This document shows positions 40,187 through 50,824 of a stretch of DNA of 64,000 nt, in pieces. Every line of letters begins with the position of its first letter. Position 1 is the stretch's first letter. A model generated the notes under the pieces. It had not been told where the DNA came from. It did no database searches and saw only the letters and a program-made list of their open reading frames with translations. This DNA is from Zeugodacus cucurbitae (Eukaryota > Arthropoda > Insecta > Diptera > Tephritidae): positions 6,162,501 through 6,226,500 of the forward strand of contig NC_071669.1 in the NCBI RefSeq assembly GCF_028554725.1, written 5' to 3'. Made by a program: the position numbers and the translations under genes.

Positions 40187-41690
40187 ATTTATTTCACACA
40201 CTAATTTTCAAATAAATCCGCACGGTTGAATGAACTACTTTGGTGGTAGAAGCACGAGCACACGCCTTCACTTGTGCCTCGACGTGGTTTCACTTAAGAG
40301 TTGAATGGATGTTGCTGAATTAAATAGTTGTTTCCGCACACGTTAGAGGGAAATGAACTCTCTATAAGTTTTCTGGTTCTCTTAGAAATATTTTCCTTTG
40401 TGTTTTTTATAACTGATGCTGAACGTCCCGCCAAACGTCCTTTATCTCTTTCTTTGTCCTTTGACGTCTATGAAATAGACAGGCACGAAAAGGTTTTGCC
40501 TTTGCTTTCAAGTTACTCTCTGTCTACCTGCAAAACAAAACAGGCATAATAAATATTATTAGTCTAACGGGTCAGCATTCCTTTATTGATGACTTTAAAT
40601 ATTTTGCTATTTTAACATTTTATTTTTTATCAAATTGGAAGCAAATAAGAATAATAATACAACGGAAATCTTCTTAAACAGGTTGAAAAAGAACACGAAA
40701 CTTGCGAAATATCACAACACTAAAAAGCTATAAAATAAAAAAAAAATTACGTTAGTAAATGTAACACAATTTGCAAAAACGTTTCCCTCCGTAAATTACA
40801 ACAGCTGTCATTCTTTCAGTCCTGCCAAAGCGCTAATAAATATATTATATGGCAATGCAAATAGCACAGAGCATACACATTTGGCCGTGAAAATCTTATC
40901 CTAACCATAAACAAAACAAATAATAAATGCGAATTAAATCGCAAACAATCAATTGGATTTCATAAGTTTAATGCAAAGCGAAGTCACTTTTTTATTATGC
41001 TTTACTTAAAAGTCAATTTTCGCACACTCATAGCCCGCACAAACGAACGAAAAAAAAGTTGAAAAGTCCCATTTCACAGGGACAATTTTATAGCAGATGA
41101 ATTCAAAGTACAAACACTTTAATAGTCTTAAATATGGAACTTCATGGTCATATCCAGAAAGTCATCAGCATAAAACACACATTCTACACATAGGTACACG
41201 TCCGATGCACAATGCACAAGCGATAATTACAACTATTTCAAATGTATTGCTGATATGTTAAGTGCACAGATTTGTAACAAATTATACTATTGTTCTCTGT
41301 AAATCACCTCTTTGAACCAATATCCAATCTTATCGAAAAGTTTTTAAAAAATTCACACAATTTGCGTCTTTTCTACAAACGCTGAGCAAATCTTTTTGTT
41401 TCCACTGACGACTACCACAGACATATGCGCAAGGCTGCCAGACCTACTAATAATTGACAGTTATTATTTGTTGGGCTGACAATGTAATTAAAAAAACAAC
41501 TTAATTTAATTGTTTAAATTGTGCAAGAAATAAAACACCGCAATGACTTTCACCGTTTGACTTTCTTTAATTTATATAAATAAATAGCGGTATATTTGTA
41601 TATCAATCACCCTTCGACTGCAGATGTCGCCCTTGTCATTTCTAATACAACTCTGTTTGGATTGCGCAATGCGATGCCAACTACTGCAAT
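40187..41690. other. Divergent intergenic region between Mkrn1 and RpLP0
   Basis: About 1.5 kb of AT-rich DNA should hold the 5' UTR and promoter of Mkrn1 (left) and the promoter of RpLP0 (right). I see no coding sequence, TATA box or clear factor site that I can defend. Confidence 0.6.
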
Positions 41691-41692
41691 TT

Positions 41693-41917
41693 TTCGTTGC
41701 GCTCGGCCATTTTGGTCCAAGTCACCGTCGTTTGCATACGTTTTGTGCTTTGGTAGGTCTTTAAATCCATAAAATTCAAAAGCATCTTATTTTATGACAA
41801 AGAACTTAATTTACAAATATTCATTTGGAATTCTAAATTATCGAACTAAATGTATTTGTTATACTTTGCAGTTCTTAAATTCTTTTCACGAGTCCCTAAT
41901 AACACACTTGCTTCAAG
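41693..41917 (+). promoter_or_regulatory. RpLP0 5' leader: non-coding exon, intron and start of exon 2
   Basis: A probable non-coding first exon (with CGCTCGGCCATTTTGG) ends at 41,752 before the donor GTAGGT. The intron 41,753-41,871 ends CTTTGCAG. Exon 2 supplies a 46-nt leader before the ATG at 41,918. The transcription start cannot be placed by eye. A 5'-UTR intron is common in fly ribosomal protein genes. Confidence 0.55.
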
Positions 41918-43090
41918 ATGGTTAGGGAGAACAAGGCCGCCTGGAAAGCTCAATACTTCCTTAAAGTTGTCGTAAGTATTCTAGGAGTGAATAATAAAGT
42001 TATTAAATTAATTCGGTGATGATAATATTCTACGTCTGAATGTGTATCGTCCGGATGTCTTGCTTGAAAAAGCTGAACCCAGACATCCTGATACACGTTA
42101 GGTTTGACAAAATTACGTCTGATTCATTGTATTAAAAATATAAAACTTTTGTGTTATGGCTTCAACAACTAAAATTTATATTTCAATTTGCAGGAACTCT
42201 TCGACGAATATCCTAAGTGCTTCATCGTCGGCGCTGACAATGTCGGCTCAAAGCAAATGCAAAACATCCGTACAAGCTTGCGTGGATTGGGTGTTGTGCT
42301 CATGGGTAAGAATACTATGATGCGCAAAGCCATCCGTGGTCATTTGGAGAACAACGCTCAATTGGAGAAATTGTTACCACACATCAAGGGCAATGTTGGT
42401 TTCGTATTCACCAAGGGCGATTTGGCTGAAGTTCGTGACAAATTGCTGGAATCGAAAGTGCGCGCTCCTGCTCGTGCCGGTGCTATTGCTCCTTTGCATG
42501 TCATCATCCCAGCACAGAACACTGGTTTGGGTCCCGAGAAAACTTCTTTCTTCCAGGCTCTGTCTATTCCAACCAAGATTTCAAAGGGTACAATTGAAAT
42601 CATCAACGATGTGCCCATTTTGAAGCCTGGAGATAAAGTTGGTGCTTCAGAAGCTACTTTGCTTAACATGTTGAACATTTCGCCCTTCTCATACGGTTTG
42701 GCTATCACCCAAGTATACGACTCGGGCTCCATTTTCTCACCTGAGATCTTGGACATCAAACCCGAAGATTTGCGTGCCAAATTCCAAGCTGGCGTTGCCA
42801 ACTTGGCCGCCGTATCTCTACAAATTGGATACCCAACAATTGCTTCGGCACCACACAGTGTTGCCAATGGTTTCAAGAATCTCTTGGCCATTGCTGCTGC
42901 CACAGAAGTGGACTTCAAGGAAGCCGCTACCATCAAGGAGTTCATCAAGGACCCCAGCAAGTTTGTTGCTGCTGCTGCTGCCTCTGCGCCAGCTGCTGGA
43001 GCCGCTGTTGCCGAGAAGAAGGAAGAAGCCAAAAAGGAGGAGTCGGAGTCGGAAGAAGACGACGATATGGGTTTCGGTCTCTTCGACTAA
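41918..43090 (+). CDS. RpLP0: 60S acidic ribosomal protein P0 (uL10)
   Basis: Two coding exons, 41,918-41,971 and 42,194-43,090 (TAA), give 316 residues, close to the fly protein. It starts MVRENKAAWKAQYFLKVV; the second exon opens ELFDEYPKCFIVGADNVGSK, the L10 RNA-binding domain. It ends with an Ala-rich hinge and the acidic stalk tail SESEEDDDMGFGLFD, shared with P1/P2 and bound by elongation factors. P0 anchors the P1/P2 dimers of the 60S stalk at the GTPase centre. Codon use is strongly biased to preferred codons, as expected for an abundant protein. The 222-nt intron holds a candidate snoRNA. A 224-residue antisense frame at 42,358-43,032 is only a shadow. Confidence 0.97.
42010..42128 (+). 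ncRNA. Candidate intronic box C/D snoRNA in RpLP0
   Basis: Within the 222-nt RpLP0 intron lies a C box GTGATGA (42,016-42,022) and a D box CTGA (42,119-42,122), with an internal CTGA at 42,036 that could be D'. Between them is a strong hairpin: GTGTATC (42,042) pairs with GATACAC (42,090), GGATGTCT (42,053) pairs with AGACATCC (42,081), and GCTT..AAGC closes the tip. Ribosomal protein introns are classic snoRNA hosts. The terminal stem outside the C and D boxes is weak and I could not match a guide to rRNA, so an orphan or another structured RNA is possible. Confidence 0.5.
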
Positions 43091-43307
43091 ACAGTTCAAC
43101 ACTAACGTTGATATTACGCTTTTCTTTGGTGTACGCATATTTGGATTTTACAAAACATTTTGGAAATGTTGGGAGTATACTGGGATTTTTTAACGCACGA
43201 ATTTGTTTCAGTAAATTATTGTCGTGGTCTGACACACCCAATGGCAAGTTGCTGACTCAAAACGTGTGTTATCTGATTCTGTAAGGGATTCTGAATATGT
43301 ATAACCG

Positions 43308-43313
43308 AATAAA
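43308..43313 (+). terminator. RpLP0 polyadenylation signal AATAAA
   Basis: AATAAA lies 218 nt after the RpLP0 stop, followed by GTTGTAG and A-rich then GT-containing sequence. It is the first canonical signal after the gene. Confidence 0.7.
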
Positions 43314-43424
43314 GTTGTAGAAAAAATAAATGTATATGACTAATTATTTGTGATTCATTACGGGATTGTGGGCAAGTTGATCAGTTTAGATGTTAGCAGA
43401 TGTATCTTGTAGGGAAATGGACAT

Positions 43425-43823
43425 CAAATCTTTATAGATAAAATTCTGTACGTGTATATGCCACTGAACTCCTTAACGGCTGGACCGATTTGATTGAAGT
43501 TTTTTGCGTGTCTTCCCAGTGGATTCGAGAAAGGTTTTTAGTCACCATTCGTTCCAATTTAAATAGTGAATTTTATTTATTTTTTGTTTTTTTTTTTTTT
43601 ATATTCGCCAAAAATAGACTTATAGGCGCCATAAATACTATATAGAAACCGCCTAAAAGTATATAAAATTGTTTTTGGTTTGGAAATATTTTATAATTGG
43701 ATGTCTTTACTGTCGGTGTACCAAATCTTCAATGCAATTATTTTATTGTGTGTTTCATTTCGTACTTTGTTTAAAATCCCAATAGCTTGCAGGACAATGT
43801 GTATTGGATCCGCTAGTATTAAA
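43425..43823 (+). repeat. Dispersed repeat fragment, possibly Helitron-like
   Basis: It contains ACTGAACTCCTTAACGGCTG and GACCGATTTGATTGAAG and ends GCAGGACAATGTGTATTGGA followed by TCCGCTAG. I associate the 'ACGGCTGGACCGATTT' text and the terminal '..GGATCCGCTAG|T' with insect interspersed repeats. A CTAG end followed by T fits a Helitron 3' end. The class is uncertain and boundaries are approximate. Confidence 0.4.
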
Positions 43824-44145
43824 ATATAACAAAACTACTTAATTTTTAAATTTATATTTCGGCAAAAGTGATTGTATATATTTGTATAAGGACACTTTGT
43901 ATTACAATTATTGTTACTGACAGAATATTGCATATCGCAATCTTAACATGTTTATTTAAGATAATTTGCTCGGCAGCCAAAACGGGAACCCAGATATGTC
44001 CTTCGTGCTTGAATAGTAGCACACTCATAATACGATAGGCACATTAAAGATATTTGTAAACAAACAAAACAATTAAATAACATATTAACGGAAGGTCCTA
44101 TGCAAAAATTGCGGACCACAAGAATGATGACGAATGACGCATACA

Positions 44146-44551
44146 CTAATAATATGTAATATCAATTGTATCTTTGATAGGGTTTCCCCATTCTCGAGCA
44201 ACAATCAAGATCTCGTTCCTGGTTAGTTTAGGGCCAATAAGTGGATTCATCTGTGTCATATAACAGCACAGCCAGCTAAAATCAAAATAATACATTTAGA
44301 ATCTTATAAGAATTTGTTTTCCAATATAGCTACTTACAATAGCCAACAGGTGGAAGCTACCAACATTAAGCAGCATTGAGTGACACTAAGAAGAAATAAG
44401 AATTTGTATGTTTTGAATTATGGTATCATTGCAATTATTATAAAATCAAGACTCACCCTTTGTTAGGTCCACGAGCTAAGAATGGACAGATTATTCCAAT
44501 GAAGCCCCAAATACAGGTGATGATGATAGGTGCAACCCATGGGGAAACCAT
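44146..44551 (-). CDS. VhaM9.7-b: V-type proton ATPase subunit e (VhaM9.7 family)
   Basis: Three exons, 44,551-44,457, 44,385-44,338 and 44,275-44,146 (TAG), encode 90 residues, too split to be seen as one frame. The protein has two hydrophobic segments (WVAPIIITCIWGFIGIICPF and LMLVASTCWLFWLCCYM), then the conserved TQMNPLIGPKL and AREWGNP. Subunit e is a small two-helix membrane protein of the Vo sector, which pumps protons into endomembrane compartments. Fly genomes carry several paralogs. I chose -b because, from memory, the fly genes for Rpn10 and this paralog have neighbouring CG numbers; the paralog call is less certain than the family. It diverges from Rpn10, 517 bp away. Confidence 0.85.
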
Positions 44552-45068
44552 TTTCCACAATTTTAAAACGTAATACTGTTAATTTGAAAGTAATTTACGC
44601 CAAATGACGTGCCGAAATACAATTCCAAAAAATGGTGCACTACGTAGTGGAAAATATCTAAAAGATAAACGAAGTTAGCAAATGACTTTTCAGCGATACA
44701 AACGTCACATGACCAGCCATGGGACTTCAGACAGACAGCTGTTCAATTCAGCAAGTTGCTTAATAAAGTTTGCATGGTTGCAATTTTGAAGGGCAGATAT
44801 TTGAATTTATTTTATTTATTTGAGTGGATAATTGTTTAGGCAAATTAAATTACACATATGATCATCAAAGTGTGCATTAAAAAAGTGATGTGATGAGTTT
44901 TGTTTAATTTTTTGTGTGATTTGTTATGCTAGCAGTCATGTATATTTTTTAAGTGTTGCTCGCCTTTTCCACTGAAAATGCATTAATTGAACATACGCCA
45001 TAATAAATGTCAGCTGGATGAGTTTCAATTACAGTTCAGTGGTATAGTGACAAGCAAAATTATTAAAA
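44552..45068. promoter_or_regulatory. Shared divergent promoter region, V-ATPase e / Rpn10
   Basis: The 517 bp between the two start codons must contain both 5' UTRs and promoters. It is AT-rich without an obvious TATA box or DRE. No coding sequence is seen. Confidence 0.6.
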
Positions 45069-46792
45069 ATGGTTTTGGAAAGTACTATGATATGGTGAGT
45101 GATTTTAAAGAATTTATTAATAAATTCGATATATTTTTTACATTTTCACACAAAACGAGAATGCCTACTTACATGGGTATTGAATTTATTTGTTAAAATT
45201 TTACCTTTAACCCTCGCAATGCAAATTTTCGTCTTCGGCTTTATGTGTCTATGTATTACAAAGCGTTTTTATACAAATAAAACATTGTTTTTCTTTTTTA
45301 TCTTAAAGTTTCGACAATAGTGATTACCAGCGAAATGGTGATTACTTTCCTACACGCTTGAACGTTCAAAAGGACGGCATTAACTTGGTTTGCCTCACTA
45401 AAGTACGCTCAAATCCGGAGAATAATGTTGGACTGATGACTATATCCAAGTAAGTGTAAATGTTTAACATTAATAAACAATTCTAAATCATTAACATAAC
45501 TCTTTCAATTTGTAGCACTGTTGAGGTTCTCGCTACACTTACCAGCGATGTAGGACGTATTTTTTCCAAAATGCATTTAATACAACCAAAAGGAGAAATA
45601 AATTTGCTCACTGGAATACGTATTGCACATGTAAGTATTTTGCTGGTACTTCCGTATATGAATTGTTAAAATAAATAATTTTACTTCACAGTTGGTACTC
45701 AAGCATCGTCAGGGCAAAAATCACAAGATGCGCATTGTTGTTTTTGTTGGTTCACCAATAAATAATGAGGAAGGCGAATTAGTAAAGCAAGCTAAACGTT
45801 TAAAAAAAGAAAAAGTAAACGTCGATATTGTCAGTTTTGGAGACCATGGTAACAACAATGAGATCTTGACCGCTTTCGTCAACGCACTGAATGGCAAAGA
45901 TGGTACTGGCTCCCATCTAGTGAGTGTACCTCGCGGTTCTGGATTATCCGATGCTTTGTTATCATCGCCAATAATACAAGGAGAAGATGGTATGGGAGGT
46001 GCAGGTTTGAGCGGTGCCGGTTTTGAATTCGGTGTTGATCCCAATGAAGACCCGGAATTAGCGCTTGCTTTGCGTGTATCTATGGAAGAACAGCGTCAAC
46101 GTCAAGAGGAAGAACAACGTCGTGCTCTTTCCGAATCAAATACCGCAGGTAATACGGAAGTGAATGCTGGCAGTGCCAACACAGGAACCGAAAAAACTAG
46201 CACAAATGTTAGTGCTACTCTTGAAGAGCCAAATTCAGAAGAAGCAATGTTGCAACGTGCTTTGGCATTATCCACAGAAACGGTAATTTTAACATTATTA
46301 TTTGTTAATTATTATTATTGACAATATCTTCTTTTTTTTTAACAGCCAGAAGATAATTTGCCTGATTTTGCCAATATGACAGAAGAAGAGCAGATAGCTT
46401 TCGCTATGCAAATGTCAATGCAGGATGCTGGTTCGTATTAAGCGGCAATATATACAAATTTAAATTTAAAAAATTACATTAATCTACATTAATTTCTTTA
46501 GCTGATGAGTCCGTAACTCAACAGGCTAAACGCCCTAAAACCGAGGAAAATCAACCAATGGACGTTGATGAGGATTACTCAGAAGTAATTGGTGATCCAG
46601 CATTTCTACAGGTGCGCATAACACACAATAATAATTTTATGTGGTTTATCTTAATACAAACAATCTTTTTAGAGTGTATTGGAGAATTTACCTGGCGTAG
46701 ACCCACAATCCGAAGCTGTACGCGATGCTGTAGGTTCACTCAGCAAAGAAAAAGAAAAGGACAAGAAAAGTGATGATGATCAACCTCAGTAA
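45069..46792 (+). CDS. Rpn10: 26S proteasome ubiquitin receptor Rpn10 (PSMD4/S5a)
   Basis: Seven exons, 45,069-45,094, 45,309-45,449, 45,516-45,630, 45,692-46,282, 46,346-46,430, 46,502-46,611 and 46,673-46,792 (TAA), give 395 residues. It starts MVLESTMICFDNSDY, the N-terminal von Willebrand A domain (~1-190) that docks on the proteasome lid/base. Three ubiquitin-interacting motifs follow: PELALALRVSMEEQ, EAMLQRALALSTE and EEQIAFAMQMSMQD. The C-terminus has MDVDEDYSEVIGDPAFLQSV and ends with a Lys/Asp-rich tail. It captures ubiquitylated substrates for the proteasome. The first exon codes only 8 residues and part of the ninth. The donor after exon 5 is GTTCGT, a poor match to consensus, yet frame and family sequence support it. 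Confidence 0.95.
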
Positions 46793-47283
46793 ATCATATT
46801 TGCGGCGGTTTAAACTAATCCCGCTTCAGTAATTAAACTATATTGAATCGTAATATGAATTATTTTATAATAAACTTGCATTAAAATAAAATGGCTAAAA
46901 CCACACGTATTTACATCTATAAAAATGTGGGTTTAACTCTAGGATAATATAATGGAAGTTTTTATGTGGGTTTGACTAAAAGTTACCGATCTGGGTTTAT
47001 ATGTTTCCTAACGCAAGCATATTATTAACGCAAAACAATGTTGCAAAATTCTGTTATACGGACATCGCGGTAGAGCTCTCACTTCCTACAACAACAACAA
47101 CAATATTTACTTCAATGTTCTCCCTCTGATTGGAATAAATTCTTGCTCATATTTCATTTAAATAAAGGGGTTATTTAAATTGTACGGTCGGTAGTATATT
47201 TAACTGTTTTTACTTTACAACTTCACAAAAACTATAAACATTATTATGTACTGAAAGCAATTCTTCCAACTCGGCAGATGAAT
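46793..47283. other. Rpn10/COX8 convergent 3' region
   Basis: This holds the Rpn10 3' UTR with AATAAA at 46,869-46,874 and an ACAACAACAACA run near 47,088-47,100. The COX8 3' UTR occupies the right end. No further gene is visible. Confidence 0.65.
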
Positions 47284-47591
47284 TTACTTGCCGCCTTTAT
47301 AGTCCTTCAAATGAAGCAACACCCAGGCTGGTACAACAAGCATCGATACGCACATTCCTCCGCCCAAAATTATTTTTTCCTGTAATACATAAATAAGATA
47401 ATACATACATATATATCATATATTTTTTCGTTAAAGTAGGAAGTTTACGTAACCTGCTTATATAGCAGGAATGTACTTACGGCTGAAGACACCTTGTTAA
47501 CTGGTGGTCCAGCAACGACAGATTGGCAACGACGTTGCAAACCATTGCGGATGGCTGGAACCAAAAGACGTGCGGCACTGTTTTGGAACAT
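47284..47591 (-). CDS. COX8: Cytochrome c oxidase subunit 8-like (COX8)
   Basis: Two exons, 47,591-47,481 and 47,379-47,284 (TAA), encode 68 residues. The N-terminus (MFQNSAARLLVPAIRNGLQR) is rich in Arg and lacks acidic residues, like a mitochondrial presequence. A mature part follows: VAGPPVNKVSSAEKIILGGG, one membrane helix (MCVSMLVVPAWVLLHL) and KDYKGGK. The single helix with PAWVL and a following YK is typical of COX8, a small nuclear-encoded subunit of inner-membrane complex IV. Identification rests on size, presequence and this motif. The two halves are joined by a phase-0 intron with the consensus donor GTAAGT. Confidence 0.75.
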
Positions 47592-48065
47592 TTTTCTTAA
47601 TAATATTCACTAAAAATTTGGTGACTGATTTACTTCTGGCCGAAATAGGAATCACTTCTCTGCCACACTATGGTCGATTATTTTTTGACAATCGTGTTTT
47701 CAGCTATTCAGCAAAGTATTAGGGACATCTACCGTGATTATTTCAGAGTGTATCGCTGTAGAAATCACTCAAATTGCGCGTAAATAAAATTATTAATTAT
47801 TGTGAATAAAAAATTGCAATAAATAACGATTTATTTGTAGTATTTGTCCAACTAATAAAATCCATCCATCTTCCAAGCTCCGAGATGACTTAAAACTCTT
47901 AAAAAATATTATCCCACTAAAGTTGAACGCGACTTTAGGTTTACATATCGTCAATCATTGAACACACCCTATCGATAATTCTCTATTTGCACCAGATTGT
48001 ATATTTTGTGATCTACTAAGCCGGTTATTGTAAAAAACAGAATATATTGAATATATTTTACAAAT
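47592..48065. promoter_or_regulatory. Divergent promoter region, COX8 / Ddx1, with a DRE
   Basis: This 474-bp gap separates two start codons on opposite strands. It contains TATCGATA at 47,970-47,977, a perfect DREF element, 89 bp upstream of the Ddx1 ATG. DREs mark housekeeping promoters in flies. No TATA box is evident. Confidence 0.6.
47970..47977 (+). promoter_or_regulatory. DNA replication-related element (TATCGATA)
   Basis: Perfect palindromic DREF site located where the Ddx1 core promoter is expected. The motif is well established in Drosophila. Function here is inferred from position. Confidence 0.6.
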
Positions 48066-50554
48066 ATGACTGCATTTGAAGGTAAGCATATTGAAAACAT
48101 TGCTTCAAACATTTTAAATTAATTTTAATTGCACAGAATTTGGTGTTTTACCAGAAATCGCCAAGGCGATAGAAGACATGGAGTGGACTCTACCAACAGA
48201 TGTACAAGCTGAAGCAATACCACTCATTCTTGGAGGTGGTGATGTGCTGATGGCTGCCGAAACTGGTTCCGGCAAAACTGGCGCATTTTGCTTACCCATT
48301 TTGCAAATTGTCTGGGAAACATTGCGGGACCTTGAAGAAGGAAAAGTTAGCAAGTCTGCGGGAGCGGGTGGGAGTATTGCACCATGGACGATGTCGTTCT
48401 TTGATCGTGGTTCAGCACTCGCAGTAACACCAGATGGTTTGCGTTGTCAATCGCGCGAGTTCAAAGAATGGCACGGATGTCGCGCAACGACTGGTGTACG
48501 TGGCAAAGGACAATTTTATTTTGAAGCGATCGTCACAGACGAAGGCCTATGTCGTGTGGGTTGGTCTACGCAACAGGCGAATTTGGATCTTGGTACTTGT
48601 CGTAATGGCTATGGATTTGGTGGTACGGGAAAAAAGTCCAACAATCGTCAATTCGATGATTACGGCGAAGCCTTTGGCAAAAATGATGTAATTGGTTGTT
48701 ACCTTGACCTACAACAAATGGAAGTATCTTTTGCCAAAAATGGCAAACCTTTAGGATTAGCATTTCGTATACCAGAAAATCAACGCAATGAAACATTTTA
48801 CCCAGCTGTTGTTTTAAAAAATGCTGAAATGCAATTCAATTTTGGAAAGACCGAATTTAAGTATCCACCTAAAGCAGGATTTATTGCTGTATCTAATGCT
48901 GGTGCAGGCCACTTCCAACCAAATCCGCTTGCCAGCCCTGCAACCAATGCTGCAGCTAGCAAACCAGCGCCAAACGCACCACAGGCAATCATTATTGAGC
49001 CCAGTCGTGAATTAGCCGAACAGACGTACAATCAAATTGAGAAGTTTAGAGTGCATTTAAGCAATCCAAATGTGCGTTCGCTTCTGCTAATAGGTGGAGT
49101 TAAATTGGAGCAGCAGAAAAGTGCGCTACAGCAAGGTGTCCATATTGTGGTGGGTACACCTGGTCGTCTCGAGGAGATGATAAGCAGTGGTTTTGTACAG
49201 TTAACGCATTGCAGGTGTGTACCTTTTGAGCTAATTTATATTCTAAATTAATTAATCATAAATTCTTGAAATTTATGCCAGATTTTTTGTATTGGACGAA
49301 GCTGATGCTCTACTCAAACAGGGTTATACCGATTTGATTGATCGTTTACATAAGCAAATTCCGAAAATAACATCCGATGGTCGTCGCTTACAAATGGTTG
49401 TCTGCTCAGCTACGTTACATGCATTCGAAGTGAAAAAAATGGCCGATCGCTTAATGCACTTCCCCACTTGGGTAGATCTTAAGGGTGAAGATGCAGTGCC
49501 GGAGACAGTACATCATGTTGTTTGCATGGTTGATCCACAAAAGGATACAACCTGGCACAATCTTAGACAACACATACGTACCGATGGTGTACACAGTCGC
49601 GATAATGTCAGTCCTCAGAATCAAACACCAGAAACATTCTCGGAGGCAATTAAACTGCTTAAGGGCGAATATTGTATAGCTGCCATTGAGCAACATAAGA
49701 TGGATAGAGCCATTATATTTTGCCGCACAAAATTAGACTGTGACAATTTGGAAAACTACTTTAAATCACGTGGAGGTCAACGTTATTCATGTGTTTGTCT
49801 GCATGGCGATCGAAGACCACAAGAACGCAAACAAAATTTGGAAATGTTTAAGTGTGAACAAGTGAAATTTCTGATTTGCACCGATGTGGCAGCGAGAGGC
49901 TTGGACATAACGGGCTTGCCTTTCAGTACGTATATTGGTTACATATATACAATCTATAGTTCTGAGTTTTATTCTAAATAATGTTACAGTGATTAATGTG
50001 ACTTTGCCCGACGAAAAGTCAAATTATGTGCATCGTATTGGTCGTGTTGGACGTGCCGAACGTATGGGTTTGGCCATTAGTTTAGTATCTTCGGTGCCAG
50101 AAAAGGTAATATATAAAAGTAATATTTTAGAATTGTATCTAACTCAAGTTTATTATTTGTAGGTCTGGTACCACGGAGAATGGTGTGCATCAAGGGGCCG
50201 AAATTGTCAAAATACAAATCTGACTGATGTGCGCGGTTGCTGTATTTGGTATAATGAAATGAATGTAAGTAAACGTGGCAGTAAACTAATAAGAAATCGT
50301 GATTAAATTTCTATTTTTTTCAATAGTTATTAGCCGATATTGAGGATCATCTCAATGTAACGATTCAACAAGTTGATAAATCTTTAGCAGTACCCGTAAA
50401 TGATTTCGATGGCAAAGTTGTGTATGGTCAAAAGAATATAAACACCGGTACTGGTTATAAGGATCATGTGCAACAATTGGTGCCAGTTGTGCGAAAATTA
50501 ACTGATCTTGAATTACAGTCACAATCTTTATTCTTGAAGCGTTTAAAAGTTTAA
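48066..50554 (+). CDS. Ddx1: ATP-dependent RNA helicase DDX1
   Basis: Six exons, 48,066-48,081, 48,137-49,214, 49,282-49,925, 49,990-50,105, 50,163-50,264 and 50,327-50,554 (TAA), give 727 residues, the length I recall for the fly protein. The Q-motif and motif I (ETGSGKTG at ~46-53) come first. Then comes the DDX1-specific SPRY insertion (residues ~80-250) between motifs I and Ia, then IIEPSRELAEQ (Ia), GTPGR, VLDEAD (motif II, ~368-373), SAT (III), and in lobe 2 DVAARGLD and HRIGRVGRA (VI). The SPRY insertion inside the first RecA lobe is unique to DDX1. It acts in tRNA-splicing ligase function, RNA clearance at DNA breaks and RNA transport. The first exon encodes only MTAFE plus one base. 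Confidence 0.96.
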
Positions 50555-50824
50555 ATATATATGTATATTAATTATGTATGTGTATATGGAACATCATTTT
50601 ATCAACATATTTTATTGAAAGAAGCGCTTACGATTACTAAACAAGCAATGCGTACGTTATTACTATAGTCAAACATACCTTCATGGAATTTATAAATGCA
50701 ATGCTAAATTAAAAAAAGCTTAAGAACTAATTTGTATTTTTTTTTAGCTTTCGGTTTTTTGTTAAATGATCACTTTTGGCTTTTGTTCAATGCATTAGGT
50801 GCAAAAAACAATTTACGACAGCTC
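50555..50824. other. Ddx1/GSKIP-like convergent 3' region
   Basis: 270 bp of AT-rich DNA lies between two facing stop codons. No AATAAA placement is convincing and there is no other feature. Confidence 0.5.

Larger units (their letters stand above)
43091..44145. other. RpLP0/V-ATPase e convergent 3' region
   Basis: This contains the RpLP0 3' UTR with AATAAA at 43,308-43,313, then a dispersed repeat (43,425-43,823), then AT-rich DNA leading to the stop of the V-ATPase e gene, whose own 3' UTR must lie at its right end. No coding frame was recognised. Confidence 0.65.

Noticed and set aside
40187..40201. Upstream start for Mkrn1 adding five residues
   Set aside because: The extension begins at GTG; the ATG at 40,186 is the proper start.
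42358..43032. 224-residue frame antisense to RpLP0
   Set aside because: It mirrors the strongly codon-biased RpLP0 exon; the sense frame is a clear P0 protein.
44987..45196. 69-residue frame overlapping Rpn10 exon 1
   Set aside because: It reads through the splice donor at 45,095; the Rpn10 start ATG at 45,069 lies in the same frame and the rest is leader or intron.
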